The translations under genes and the position numbers were made by a program. From assembly GCA_002345145.1 (NCBI GenBank), contig DDVC01000115.1, forward strand, positions 1 to 49,418: DNA of 49,418 nucleotides, written 5' to 3'. This DNA comes from Bacteroidetes bacterium UBA2322 (lineage in GTDB: Bacteria; Bacteroidota; Bacteroidia; Chitinophagales; UBA2359). Of the stretch, positions 26,494 through 34,499 are shown piece after piece; the stretch's first letter is position 1, and each line of letters begins with the position of its first letter. The notes under the pieces are model-generated. The model made no database searches, was not told the DNA's origin, and saw only the letters and a list, made by a program, of their open reading frames with translations.

Positions 26494-27138
26494 ATGCCCT
26501 CCTTAGCTTCTCTGCTCAAATTTGCCGCCCAAGCCTCTTGGTTAGGCATCAGTCGCCTTGTTTTTTGGGCAGTGGCAGGGTTAGCACTCAACATAGCGCT
26601 GTTTTTTTGGCTGCCCAACTTGTGTGCTACTGCACAAACCTCTTTCTGCGCAGCTAAAATAGCCGCCATAGTTTTGTTTTGGGTGGTATTTCCGGTGGGT
26701 TATGCAGTGGTGGCATATAAGTTTGCCATTCAAAAAGTAATTCACTTTGCTTATGTGCAAAATAAAGATTACTTTTATGCCTATACCGTAAACCGCCTTG
26801 CCGATTTTTTAGACCGCAATAAACTATCGGGTTCAGTAGTAGGTGGAGGCGGAAAACTCATCGGGCGCTTTTTTGACAAATTAGATAACATGCCTTTTGT
26901 TTTCAGAGCCGTGTTGAAATTTTTGAAAAATATGGTGCCCATTGGCGAAATTGTAGAACGAGCAACCAAAAACGAAGGCATTACGCCCGAAAACGAAACC
27001 CGAATTGCCGCCCGAATTGCCGAAGAAACCGATAAATACATTGGCAACGAACTGCTAATGCCCGATTACACCTTACACATCATGGTGCTGGTGGTAAATA
27101 TTGCGGTTTTTGGGTTGTTTATGTGGCTTGCCCGATAA
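26494..27138 (+). CDS. Hypothetical membrane protein between gyrB and recA
   Basis: A 214-residue protein with predicted transmembrane helices near residues 18-42, 52-75 and 194-213 (LHIMVLVVNIAVFGLFMWLA). A soluble central part (about 80-190) contains FAYVQNKDYFYAYTVNRLADFLDRN, a Gly-rich VVGGGGKLIGRFFDKL and a charged ATKNEGITPENETRIAARIAEET. I do not recognise the family. It is co-directional with gyrB and recA and may be cotranscribed with gyrB (76-base gap). Confidence 0.8.
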   Translation: MPSLASLLKFAAQASWLGISRLVFWAVAGLALNIALFFWLPNLCATAQTSFCAAKIAAIVLFWVVFPVGYAVVAYKFAIQKVIHFAYVQNKDYFYAYTVNRLADFLDRNKLSGSVVGGGGKLIGRFFDKLDNMPFVFRAVLKFLKNMVPIGEIVERATKNEGITPENETRIAARIAEETDKYIGNELLMPDYTLHIMVLVVNIAVFGLFMWLAR

Positions 27139-27252
27139 AAGAAGTAGGGTTAATTATCCTGTGTTAAACATTATCGGTTTTTTATCATTAATACAAAACA
27201 AATAAATTAAATAACAAAAATCAAATCTTAAAACCACCTAAAAACAATAAAC

Positions 27253-28317
27253 ATGGCAACCCAACAATCTGGCTCAGATAAAGAAAAGGCGCTGCTAATG
27301 ACCGTAGCCAAACTCGACAAAATGTTTGGTAAAGGCACAGTAATGAAACTTGGCGACAAACAAGTAGTTAAAGCCGATGTAATACCTACCGGTTCGCTTG
27401 GCTTAGATATAGCTCTGGGCATAGGCGGCTACCCGCGCGGCAGAATTATTGAAATTTATGGTCCTGAATCATCGGGCAAAACCACACTGGCTATACACGC
27501 CATTGCTGAAGTGCACAAACAAGGCGGCATTGCCGCATTTATTGATGCCGAACACGCATTTGATAAAAGTTATGCCGAAAAATTGGGCGTGGACGTGAGT
27601 AACTTGCTCATCTCACAGCCCGATAATGGGGAGCAAGCTCTTGAAATTGCAGACCACCTCATTCGCTCCGGCGCTTTAGATATTGTGGTAATTGACTCAG
27701 TGGCTGCCTTAGTGCCGCGCGGCGAGTTGGAAGGCGATATGGGCGAATCAAAAATGGGTTTGCAGGCAAGGTTAATGTCGCAGGCATTGCGCAAGCTTAC
27801 CGCTACCATTAGCAAAACCGGCTGTACCTGCGTTTTCATAAACCAGCTTCGGGATAAGATAGGTGTAATGTTTGGCAGCCCCGAAACCACTACCGGCGGT
27901 AACGCTCTTAAATTTTATTCTTCGGTTCGCCTTGATATTCGCCGAATTGGGCAAATAAAAGTGGGCAACGATGTAGTGGGCAACCGCACCAAGGTAAAAG
28001 TGGTAAAAAACAAAATGGCTCCTCCTTTCCGCAGTACCGAGTTTGACATTATTTACGGCGAAGGCGTTTCTAAATTAGGTGAAATTATTGACTACGCTAC
28101 AGAATTAGACATTATTCAAAAAAGTGGTTCGTGGTATAGTTATGATGGCAACAAAATTGGTCAGGGACGCGATAACGTAAAAACATTCCTTAAAGATAAC
28201 CCCGAACTGCTGGAAGTGCTGGAGCACAAAGTAAGAGAAGCTATGTTTGCCCAGATTGGGGTAAGCGCTCATTCAGACGATGATGATGACGACGATTTTG
28301 ATGCCAGTGTAGATTAA
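27253..28317 (+). CDS. recA: Recombinase RecA
   Basis: A 354-residue recombinase. It forms ATP-dependent filaments on single-stranded DNA for homologous pairing and stimulates LexA-type autocleavage. The signatures are GPESSGKTT (Walker A), FIDAEHAFDKSYAEKLGVD, VVIDSVAALVPRGELEG (Walker B region), FINQLRDKIGVMFGSPETTTGG (loop 2 and L1/L2 contacts) and ALKFYSSVRLDIRR. The C-terminus is very acidic (a run of seven Asp after HS), as in many RecA proteins. Its transcript should end at the strong hairpin at 28469-28524. Confidence 0.98.
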   Translation: MATQQSGSDKEKALLMTVAKLDKMFGKGTVMKLGDKQVVKADVIPTGSLGLDIALGIGGYPRGRIIEIYGPESSGKTTLAIHAIAEVHKQGGIAAFIDAEHAFDKSYAEKLGVDVSNLLISQPDNGEQALEIADHLIRSGALDIVVIDSVAALVPRGELEGDMGESKMGLQARLMSQALRKLTATISKTGCTCVFINQLRDKIGVMFGSPETTTGGNALKFYSSVRLDIRRIGQIKVGNDVVGNRTKVKVVKNKMAPPFRSTEFDIIYGEGVSKLGEIIDYATELDIIQKSGSWYSYDGNKIGQGRDNVKTFLKDNPELLEVLEHKVREAMFAQIGVSAHSDDDDDDDFDASVD

Positions 28318-28468
28318 CCAGAACAAACACCAAAACGGTATGTAACTAACATACCTGCCATAAACTCACTAATACGGTTTTCTATACTACTACTCAAAAG
28401 AGTAAAACGCTATCATTACCTTGGTGTTAAAACAGACACTATCAACAAAACTTGTAGGGCGAACTATA

Positions 28469-28524
28469 AAAACAAAACATCGGGCAATTTACCGGAAAAT
28501 GGTAAATACCCGATGTTTTGTTTT
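28469..28524. terminator. Bidirectional terminator between recA and the HMA gene
   Basis: AAAACAAAACATCGGG (from 28469) and the matching CCCGATGTTTTGTTTT (to 28524) form a stem. The inner part continues as AATTTACC/GGTAAAT with one bulged C, and GGAAAAT is the loop. A-rich and T-rich outer arms make it work on both strands, which suits the converging recA and HMA genes. Confidence 0.85.
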
Positions 28525-28569
28525 AGTAGCATGGAGTTTGCCTATTAGCAGGTTATTTGCCGCATTGTT

Positions 28570-28977
28570 TTAGTGTTTATCGCCGCAACTGCTCTCTGTT
28601 TTACTACATGCACCGGCAGACTTGCAGCAATTGGGCAGTTTATTAAAGGCAATTTCATTAGCAGGTACATCATCAGCACGGTATCCGGTATTGCTTACTA
28701 CGGTGCGTAGCTTGTCGGCAGATACCTTTTTAGGGTTATATTTAACGGTTAGCGCCTTGGAGTCAAGGTCTAAATTTACGGCTTTTACCCCTTTGGTGTT
28801 GTAAATGGCAGTTTCTAATCGGGTTTTACACATGCCACATAATGCTGAGGTAGTAATGGTTACTTCTTCTGAACCTTTGCTTTTTGCGGTTTGTGCTTGT
28901 GCAGGCTGTACGCCAGCGCTAAGTAAAATGGCTACAGCCATTAATGCTACAAGAAAAAAATACTTAGTTGCTTTCAT
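28570..28977 (-). CDS. Secreted heavy-metal-associated (HMA) domain protein
   Basis: A 135-residue protein with a signal peptide (about 1-28, cleavage near AQA), then an HMA ferredoxin-like domain (about 38-105). The metal-binding loop is TSALCGMCKTRLE, a C-x-x-C site, and the usual GVKAVNLDLDSKALTVKYNPKKV strand pair follows. The tail adds a Cys/His-rich stretch (LPNCCKSAGACSK, then ESSCGDKH) that could bind a second metal ion. The family carries copper or related soft metals; export to the periplasm is unusual for a CopZ-type chaperone but known in Bacteroidota. It follows the TonB receptor gene by 119 bases on the same strand. Confidence 0.9.
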   Translation of the reverse strand: MKATKYFFLVALMAVAILLSAGVQPAQAQTAKSKGSEEVTITTSALCGMCKTRLETAIYNTKGVKAVNLDLDSKALTVKYNPKKVSADKLRTVVSNTGYRADDVPANEIAFNKLPNCCKSAGACSKTESSCGDKH

Positions 28978-29096
28978 TTTTGGTGAATGTTTGTTTATGG
29001 TTTGATAATTATTTGACTTAGTAATTAGGAAAAGGTTAAATGAATGGAGTAGTTAAGGTGGTTCTCTGCAAAACGGTGTAAAAAACGGACGTGATA

Positions 29097-31334
29097 TTAG
29101 TTAACAGGATAAGGAATTTTGAACCGGATACCGGAGTAAAACATACGCCCCACAATAGGACCCCAAACATTGGTGGCATCAAACTGGTCGCCAAAGGGTT
29201 GGTGGTGGTTTAAAATGGGGTGGTGCTGTGTAAAGCCACTTAGGTTTTCGCCGCCCACGTACCACTCAAAATTGCGGAATATGTAGGTAATTTGTGCATG
29301 GAAAATGAAATAATCGGGCGATTTTTCGGGTGTAAGGTTTTGAATACCGTTGTCTAATCGGGTATTATAGAGGTATCGGGCACCATGCCATTGGGTGGTA
29401 AAATCAAATTTCCAGTGGCGGTTAAGGGTTTCGTAGGCAATGTTGAACAGAGCCTTGTGCTGCGATTGCATGGGCATTTGGAGCAAAACACCATTATAGG
29501 TAGCGCGTGCATCGTCAAATTTGTATGACAATTTTATGTCCACCTTTTTAAGAATTTCGTGGGTGGCTTCAATTTGAAAACTATTGGCAAAAGATTTACC
29601 GTTTAGGTTATACACTTGCAACAGGTTGCCGGTAGAGTAGGCATCGGCAATTACCTGATTTACAAAATCGGTTCGGTATAGGTCTATAGTTAGGTAGCCC
29701 TTGCGGTCAAAAAAATGAAGTTCTTGGGTAAAGTTTATGCCGTAGTTCCATGCTATTTCGGGGTTAAGGTTTTCCTGAATATCCAGCTCTCGGGCAGAAG
29801 CAAAAATACCCATATTTTGGGCAAAAACATTAGCAACCCTAAATCCGCGCCCTACTGATGCCCGCAAAGTGGCATGGTCAGTAGGGTTATAACGCCAGTG
29901 CAAACGGGGGTTGAGCATAAAACCGTAAAGGTTGTGGTAATCTGCCCTAATGCCCGATACCAAACTCAGTTTATTGGCATGGCTGTAGGTATATTCTGCA
30001 AAAATGCCCGGCACGTTTTCGGTACGCACATAAGGAGTGTTGTTGTAGGTTTCGTTGTAGTCATCGTGCATAAAACTTGCACCGGTGGTAATCTGGTGGT
30101 TAGTAGTGCCTAAATAAGTTTGGTAAAGCAAGTTTAAATACAGATTTTTTTGGATACCAGAATAGGTTTTAAGCCCGAAAAACGCCTCTTGACGGTGGTA
30201 AATGCCCGATACCATAGTGCCTATACTGGTATTGGGTTTGGGCAAAAAGAAACCCGTTTTGGCAAAAGCCTCTACTCTTTGGGTGTTTATCCCTATACCA
30301 TACCCGTTGGCTATTGAAAGAGGCGCTTTGGGGTTAAACGAAAGTTGCCCGCCGGTACGGTCTTCGGTGAGCATTTTTACCCCAAACATAGATTCCATGT
30401 TTTTGCCATGATATGTCCAGCGCTGGATACCGGTAAAGAGGGTATATTTAGGCAGGTCTAAAAACGAGTCCTTGTTATGGTCAATATCGTTTTGCAAGCC
30501 CGAAACATGCAGCAGCGCCAAAGTGCTCCACCGGTCGTTGAGTCGGTGGGCAAGGTTTAAGTTGCCTTCTAACCTGCCCATGTGATTAGCGTAGGCATTA
30601 AAATAAAGCCGGTCAGATTTTTCGGGTTTTTGGTACTCTACGTTTATTTGCCCGGTTATGGGTTCATACCCATTGGTAACAGAGCCGCTGCCTTTGGTAA
30701 TGGCTATGGCATCGAGCCACGGACCGGGTATGTACTGCAAGCCGTAGGTAACGGCTAATCCGCGCAGGGTGGGTATGCCCTCGGTAAGCATTTGCACATA
30801 AGCGCCGTCTAAGCCTAACATGCGCACATTTTTAGCGCCGCTAACGGCATCAGCTTCGCCCACCTCTACGGAGGTATTGGTTTGAAAACTTTCAGATAAA
30901 TTGCAGCAGGCAGCTTTGCGCAGTTCATTAACCGTAATCATTTCGGTTTTTATGGTTTTTAACCCCGATATAAAAGTGCTGCCCACTTTATCGGTAATGT
31001 TTACCTGTTGCAGCGCTAATCCACTGCTAAGGGCAAACAACACTTCTTGCTGCGCAGGGGCAAGCGCAATGGTATCATTGTTATAGCCTACAAAACTGGC
31101 AATCAGTATGTTTTGGTCGGGATGCCGGGTAAGGGTAAAATTGCCTTCTATATCAGTAGTAGTGCCGGTGGCAGCGCCCAGCCAGTAAACGTTAGCGCCT
31201 ACTACTACCTCGTTATTATCGGCAATAACTTTGCCTCTGATTTGGTTTTGTGCGTACATGTTGCCGGTGGTTGCCATTATACACAAGCATAACCACAATA
31301 CGGACGGTAAACTATGTTTAGAATGAGATTTCAT
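29097..31334 (-). CDS. TonB-dependent outer-membrane receptor
   Basis: A 745-residue protein. A signal peptide (about 1-28) is followed by a carboxypeptidase-regulatory-like domain (about 32-95: IRGKVIADNNEVVVGANVYW, TDIEGNFTL), a TonB plug (about 115-225: VTGYEPITGQINVEY) and a 22-strand-type beta barrel to the C-terminus (FYSGIRFKIPYPVN). It imports a ligand across the outer membrane using TonB energy. Three Cys near residue 140 (AACCNLSES) sit in the plug. The neighbours are HMA and HYC_CC_PP proteins on the same strand, favouring a metal, probably copper, over siderophore or sugar; this is inferred from context only. Confidence 0.93.
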   Translation of the reverse strand: MKSHSKHSLPSVLWLCLCIMATTGNMYAQNQIRGKVIADNNEVVVGANVYWLGAATGTTTDIEGNFTLTRHPDQNILIASFVGYNNDTIALAPAQQEVLFALSSGLALQQVNITDKVGSTFISGLKTIKTEMITVNELRKAACCNLSESFQTNTSVEVGEADAVSGAKNVRMLGLDGAYVQMLTEGIPTLRGLAVTYGLQYIPGPWLDAIAITKGSGSVTNGYEPITGQINVEYQKPEKSDRLYFNAYANHMGRLEGNLNLAHRLNDRWSTLALLHVSGLQNDIDHNKDSFLDLPKYTLFTGIQRWTYHGKNMESMFGVKMLTEDRTGGQLSFNPKAPLSIANGYGIGINTQRVEAFAKTGFFLPKPNTSIGTMVSGIYHRQEAFFGLKTYSGIQKNLYLNLLYQTYLGTTNHQITTGASFMHDDYNETYNNTPYVRTENVPGIFAEYTYSHANKLSLVSGIRADYHNLYGFMLNPRLHWRYNPTDHATLRASVGRGFRVANVFAQNMGIFASARELDIQENLNPEIAWNYGINFTQELHFFDRKGYLTIDLYRTDFVNQVIADAYSTGNLLQVYNLNGKSFANSFQIEATHEILKKVDIKLSYKFDDARATYNGVLLQMPMQSQHKALFNIAYETLNRHWKFDFTTQWHGARYLYNTRLDNGIQNLTPEKSPDYFIFHAQITYIFRNFEWYVGGENLSGFTQHHPILNHHQPFGDQFDATNVWGPIVGRMFYSGIRFKIPYPVN

Positions 31335-31447
31335 TTTAAATTATTTGTTAGGTAAGTGAATATCCGCAAAGGGAAATTGAAAGGGTACAATAAAGTTGCC
31401 CGGTCTGTTTATTGCCAAACAGCCGGTAAAACATCATTTTCCAAAAC

Positions 31448-31933
31448 CTAACAAATAAAAACCTGCAACAGGGCGCAAGCCGCGTTGCCCCATGCAGGAA
31501 GGAGTGGGGGAGGTGGAATGAGGTAATCTGCTTCAAATTTTGCGCCCGATGGTTGCAGCACAAAAAACGGCAAAACCGCCGCTAATGCCGGAAACGTTAA
31601 GCTAAAAGCCGATTGTATTTGTGTAGAGCCCGATTGGGGCGAAAACAAATCTGCCCGAAATGCTATGTACTTAGACTCATAGCTGCAACAAGGATTTTGT
31701 GCCTTGCTTACCGCCAATGTTTGGCTGGGGGCTCCACAAGCGCTGCTTATGCCTTTGGTGCAGCAGGCATGTTTTACCACCGGTTTGTTGGCGCATTTTT
31801 CTATGGGCAGAAAAGAAAGCTCATAAAAATTGCTGCTTAGGCAAATATGCTCATTTACAGGCAAACCCACAGAAGCTGCCAGTATTAACACTGCCATTGT
31901 AATGGCAACTATGTTTTGCACTTGTTTGAGCAT
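31448..31933 (-). CDS. HYC_CC_PP-type small cysteine-rich protein
   Basis: A 161-residue protein starting MLKQVQNIVAITMAVLILAASVG, a membrane or signal segment. It carries the spaced motifs that name the family: NEHICLS (H-x-C), HACCTKG and NPCCSYES (Cys pairs), and PPPPLLPAW near the end. Small Bacteroidota proteins with this pattern are found beside TonB receptors and copper genes; their biochemical role is unknown to me. The Cys pairs could bind Cu(I). A TATCTTTG promoter box lies upstream on the minus strand (31963-31972 region). It is the first gene of the three-gene cluster with the receptor and the HMA protein. Confidence 0.78.
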   Translation of the reverse strand: MLKQVQNIVAITMAVLILAASVGLPVNEHICLSSNFYELSFLPIEKCANKPVVKHACCTKGISSACGAPSQTLAVSKAQNPCCSYESKYIAFRADLFSPQSGSTQIQSAFSLTFPALAAVLPFFVLQPSGAKFEADYLIPPPPLLPAWGNAACALLQVFIC

Positions 31934-32126
31934 TTTTGTAAAACAGTAACCTTGTGAACACAAAGATAGGGTAAAAAAGGTTGAGTTTGGTGAAAATAAT
32001 CTTGTAAAATGACGGTAAAAAAACGACTAATTTTTTTTGCAAAAAAAATTAGTAAATTCGGAACATTTTGCTAACTTTGTTGGTAATTAAAGCACCCAAT
32101 TACTTTAACCCTAAAACGACCAAGTT

Positions 32127-32861
32127 ATGACCAAGTTACTAACCATTAACCAACGCACTGTTACAGTCAGCTACAAAATACTGGCGCTGGCTTTAGCCGT
32201 AGTATTGGTATGCAATGCCATGGTTTATCGCATTGCAGGCGGTTTTTCTGCTGCCACCACCAAAGCTGTAACCGATATAGGTAAACGGCTCTACCTATTA
32301 GACCAAGCAAGCGCTTTTGTGTATGACCTTGAGGGGTTTGAGCATAAAGTGCGCCAAGTGAGCCGCAAATTAAACATTCCGGCGGAGTGGTTAATGGCGG
32401 TTATGCACTCAGAGTCTAAGTTTGATGCCTCTGTAAGTAATTTCAGGGGCAGCGGCGCTACCGGGCTCATTCAGTTTATGCCTGCCACCGCCCGAGATTT
32501 TGGTATTACTACCCGACAACTGAAAAACCTGAGCCATGTAGAACAATTAGACTATGTGTATCAGTATCTTAATGCTAAACAACAGCAGTATCGCCCGTTT
32601 GAAACACTTACCGATTTGTACCTGTCTATCTTGTATCCTAAGGCATTGGGCGAGGATTTTTGTTATACGTTGTATGCCAAACCTTCTGATAGCTACCGTT
32701 TAAATATAGGATTAGATATTAACGGAGATGGCAGTGTAACCGTACAAGATGTGGATAAATACCTGAAACGAAAGTACCCCAGCGCTTACGTCATCAGCAA
32801 ACCCGGAAAAACGCCCGATACAGATATTAGAATGATTAGCTCTGTGGGCGGTGGTTTGTAG
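32127..32861 (+). CDS. Lytic transglycosylase with C-terminal EF-hand/dockerin-like motif
   Basis: A 244-residue protein: one N-terminal transmembrane helix or uncleaved signal (about 18-38), then an SLT lysozyme-like domain (about 65-185). MHSESKFDASVSN carries the catalytic Glu (about residue 96), and SGATGLIQFMPATARDFG is the second signature. It cuts peptidoglycan to 1,6-anhydromuropeptides. The C-terminal part has a calcium-loop motif, DINGDGSVTVQDVDKYLKR (from about residue 197), typical of dockerin or EF-hand repeats but present once. That motif is unusual in this enzyme class. The upstream gene is divergent; a TAACTTTG box lies at 32072-32079. Confidence 0.88.
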   Translation: MTKLLTINQRTVTVSYKILALALAVVLVCNAMVYRIAGGFSAATTKAVTDIGKRLYLLDQASAFVYDLEGFEHKVRQVSRKLNIPAEWLMAVMHSESKFDASVSNFRGSGATGLIQFMPATARDFGITTRQLKNLSHVEQLDYVYQYLNAKQQQYRPFETLTDLYLSILYPKALGEDFCYTLYAKPSDSYRLNIGLDINGDGSVTVQDVDKYLKRKYPSAYVISKPGKTPDTDIRMISSVGGGL

Positions 32862-32887
32862 TATTGCAGTATTTGTTGTTTGCAAAG

Positions 32888-32925
32888 AAAACCTCCGTCT
32901 GCCTCAAATGCGGTCGGGGGTTTTT
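32888..32925 (+). terminator. Terminator of the transglycosylase gene
   Basis: AAAACCTCCGTCTGC pairs with GCGGTCGGGGGTTTT (one mismatch and two G-T pairs) around a short loop, followed by T and C. It lies 27 bases after the stop codon and can also serve the converging prfB transcript. Confidence 0.8.
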
Positions 32926-32993
32926 CTGTGTTAATCAGCCTAAGGTTTTTTAGCAAACAATTTATTAAAACGGCTGAGGAATAGTTTTAAGTA

Positions 32994-34095
32994 TTATTCC
33001 ATTTCGGGTTTGCCATGTTTGCCATACACCATCATAGCTTTAATGAATGGGGTAAGCTCGCCGTCTAAAACGGGCTGTATGTTGCCGGTTTCTACGCCTG
33101 TGCGCAGGTCTTTTATGAGTTTGTAAGGATGCAGTACGTAATTGCGAACTTGGCTGCCCCACTCAATTTTGCGCTTGCCACTTTCTACCTTAGCTTTTTC
33201 CTCGTTTTTTCGTTGCAGTTCTTGTTCATATAAACGAGATTTGAGCATTTGCAAAGCTGTTTCGCGGTTTTGCGGCTGCGAGCGATGCACTTGGCACTCC
33301 ACTACTATGCCCGATGGCAGGTGGCGTACACGTACAGCAGTTTCTACTTTATTTACATTTTGCCCACCGGCACCACTTGCTCTAAAAGTATCCCACTCTA
33401 AATCGGAGGCGTTTATTTCTATGTCAATGGTATCGTCTACCATGGGGTAAACAAATGCCGAGGCAAAAGATGTATGTCTTTTGCTGTTTGAATCGAAGGG
33501 CGAAATGCGCACTAACCTGTGTACGCCACTTTCGCCTTTTAAGTAACCATAAGCAAACTCGCCTTCAAATTCGAGCGAAACCGATTTAATACCGGCAACA
33601 TCGCCCTCTTGTAGGTCTAACTCGCGCACTTTAAACCCGTTTTTTTCGCCCCACATCACATACATGCGCATGAGCATAGAAGCCCAGTCGCAACTTTCTG
33701 TACCGCCGGCGCCGGCATTAATGGTAAGAATGGCATTTAGCTGGTCTTCGGGCTCATTTAGGGTGGCTTGCAGTTCAAGGTCATCTATCAGCGCCAGCAC
33801 TTTTTCATACTGTTCATCAACTTCTTCAGTGGTTGCTTCACCTGCCAGCGCAAACTCCTGCAATACGGTAAGGTCATCGTACTCTTTTGCGGCTGTGGTG
33901 TACAGATGTACCCAGTGTTTGTTGGTTTTTATAGATTTCAGAATGGTTTGCGCCCGTTTTTGGTCGTTCCAAAAATTGGGCTCTACGGTAAGCGCTTCTT
34001 CGTGTATAATGGCTTCGGTGCGGTTATCTATGTCAAAGATACCTCCTAAGGGCAGCCAGCCTTGTGTGCAGCGTTTTGAGCTGTTCGGTGGTCAT
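32994..34095 (-). CDS. prfB: Peptide chain release factor 2, with programmed +1 frameshift
   Basis: The gene encodes a 366-residue RF2 that recognises UGA and UAA. Translation starts at ATG 34095-34093 (MTTEQLKTLHTRLAALRRYL) and meets an in-frame TGA at 34035-34033. A +1 shift at CTT-TGA-C, skipping T34035, restores the frame (DIDNRTEAII) and continues to the stop at 32994. Immediately before the shift site lies AGGAGG, as in the known autoregulatory prfB site, where an internal Shine-Dalgarno promotes the shift. The main domain has SGAGGQNVNKVETAVR with the catalytic GGQ. Calling only the downstream frame gives a protein truncated by about 77 residues. Confidence 0.97.
34033..34050 (-). promoter_or_regulatory. 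prfB recoding signal
   Basis: On the minus strand the order is AGGAGG, TAT, CTT, TGA, C. This is the canonical RF2 frameshift element: an internal Shine-Dalgarno 3 bases upstream of the slippery CTT-UGA-C. Low RF2 favours the shift and so restores RF2 synthesis. Confidence 0.97.
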
Positions 34096-34499
34096 GGTGT
34101 TTGGGCGTTTAACAATAAAATTGCAAAGGTAGGTAAAAATAGTGGTAAATGAATAAGGGAGGTGCAGCCAACCCAATAACTCCCTTTCAGATGAAGCCTG
34201 ATGGGGTTAGTTAGTTGTGGCGCCATTTAGGTTTATAGATATATCATTGCTGTATGATTGGTCATTAACGCTTGTAAGCGAGCAGTACAAATATGGTTAT
34301 CATAACAACAGTAATGATTAAAATTTAAGAAAATAGGGTTCAGAAAGCGATGTATAACCCTCACTACCTCAATACACTCATAAACAAAACGCCCGATGAA
34401 GTTATGTTCATCGGGCGTTTTGTTTATGAATAAAAAAAATGGGTTCACTTTAATCTAAAGCCAAAAACTGAAAACCCAATACAGTTTCTGGGAGCGGGT
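34096..34499. other. 404-base gap upstream of prfB
   Basis: It contains a TACCTTTG box near the prfB start (minus strand, around 34127) and the strong terminator hairpin at 34378-34429 that ends the amidohydrolase transcript. Otherwise it is AT-rich with no supported gene. Confidence 0.6.
34378..34429. terminator. Perfect 23-base-pair terminator hairpin
   Basis: The arm TCATAAACAAAACGCCCGATGAA (34378-34400) is perfectly complementary to 34407-34429 with a 6-base loop GTTATG. A-rich and T-rich outer ends suit termination on either strand. It lies 70 bases past the stop of the leftward amidohydrolase gene. Confidence 0.85.

Noticed and set aside
32994..33863. prfB called from an internal TTG
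   Set aside because: The true gene starts at 34095 and is joined through a +1 frameshift; the internal frame is only its C-terminal part.
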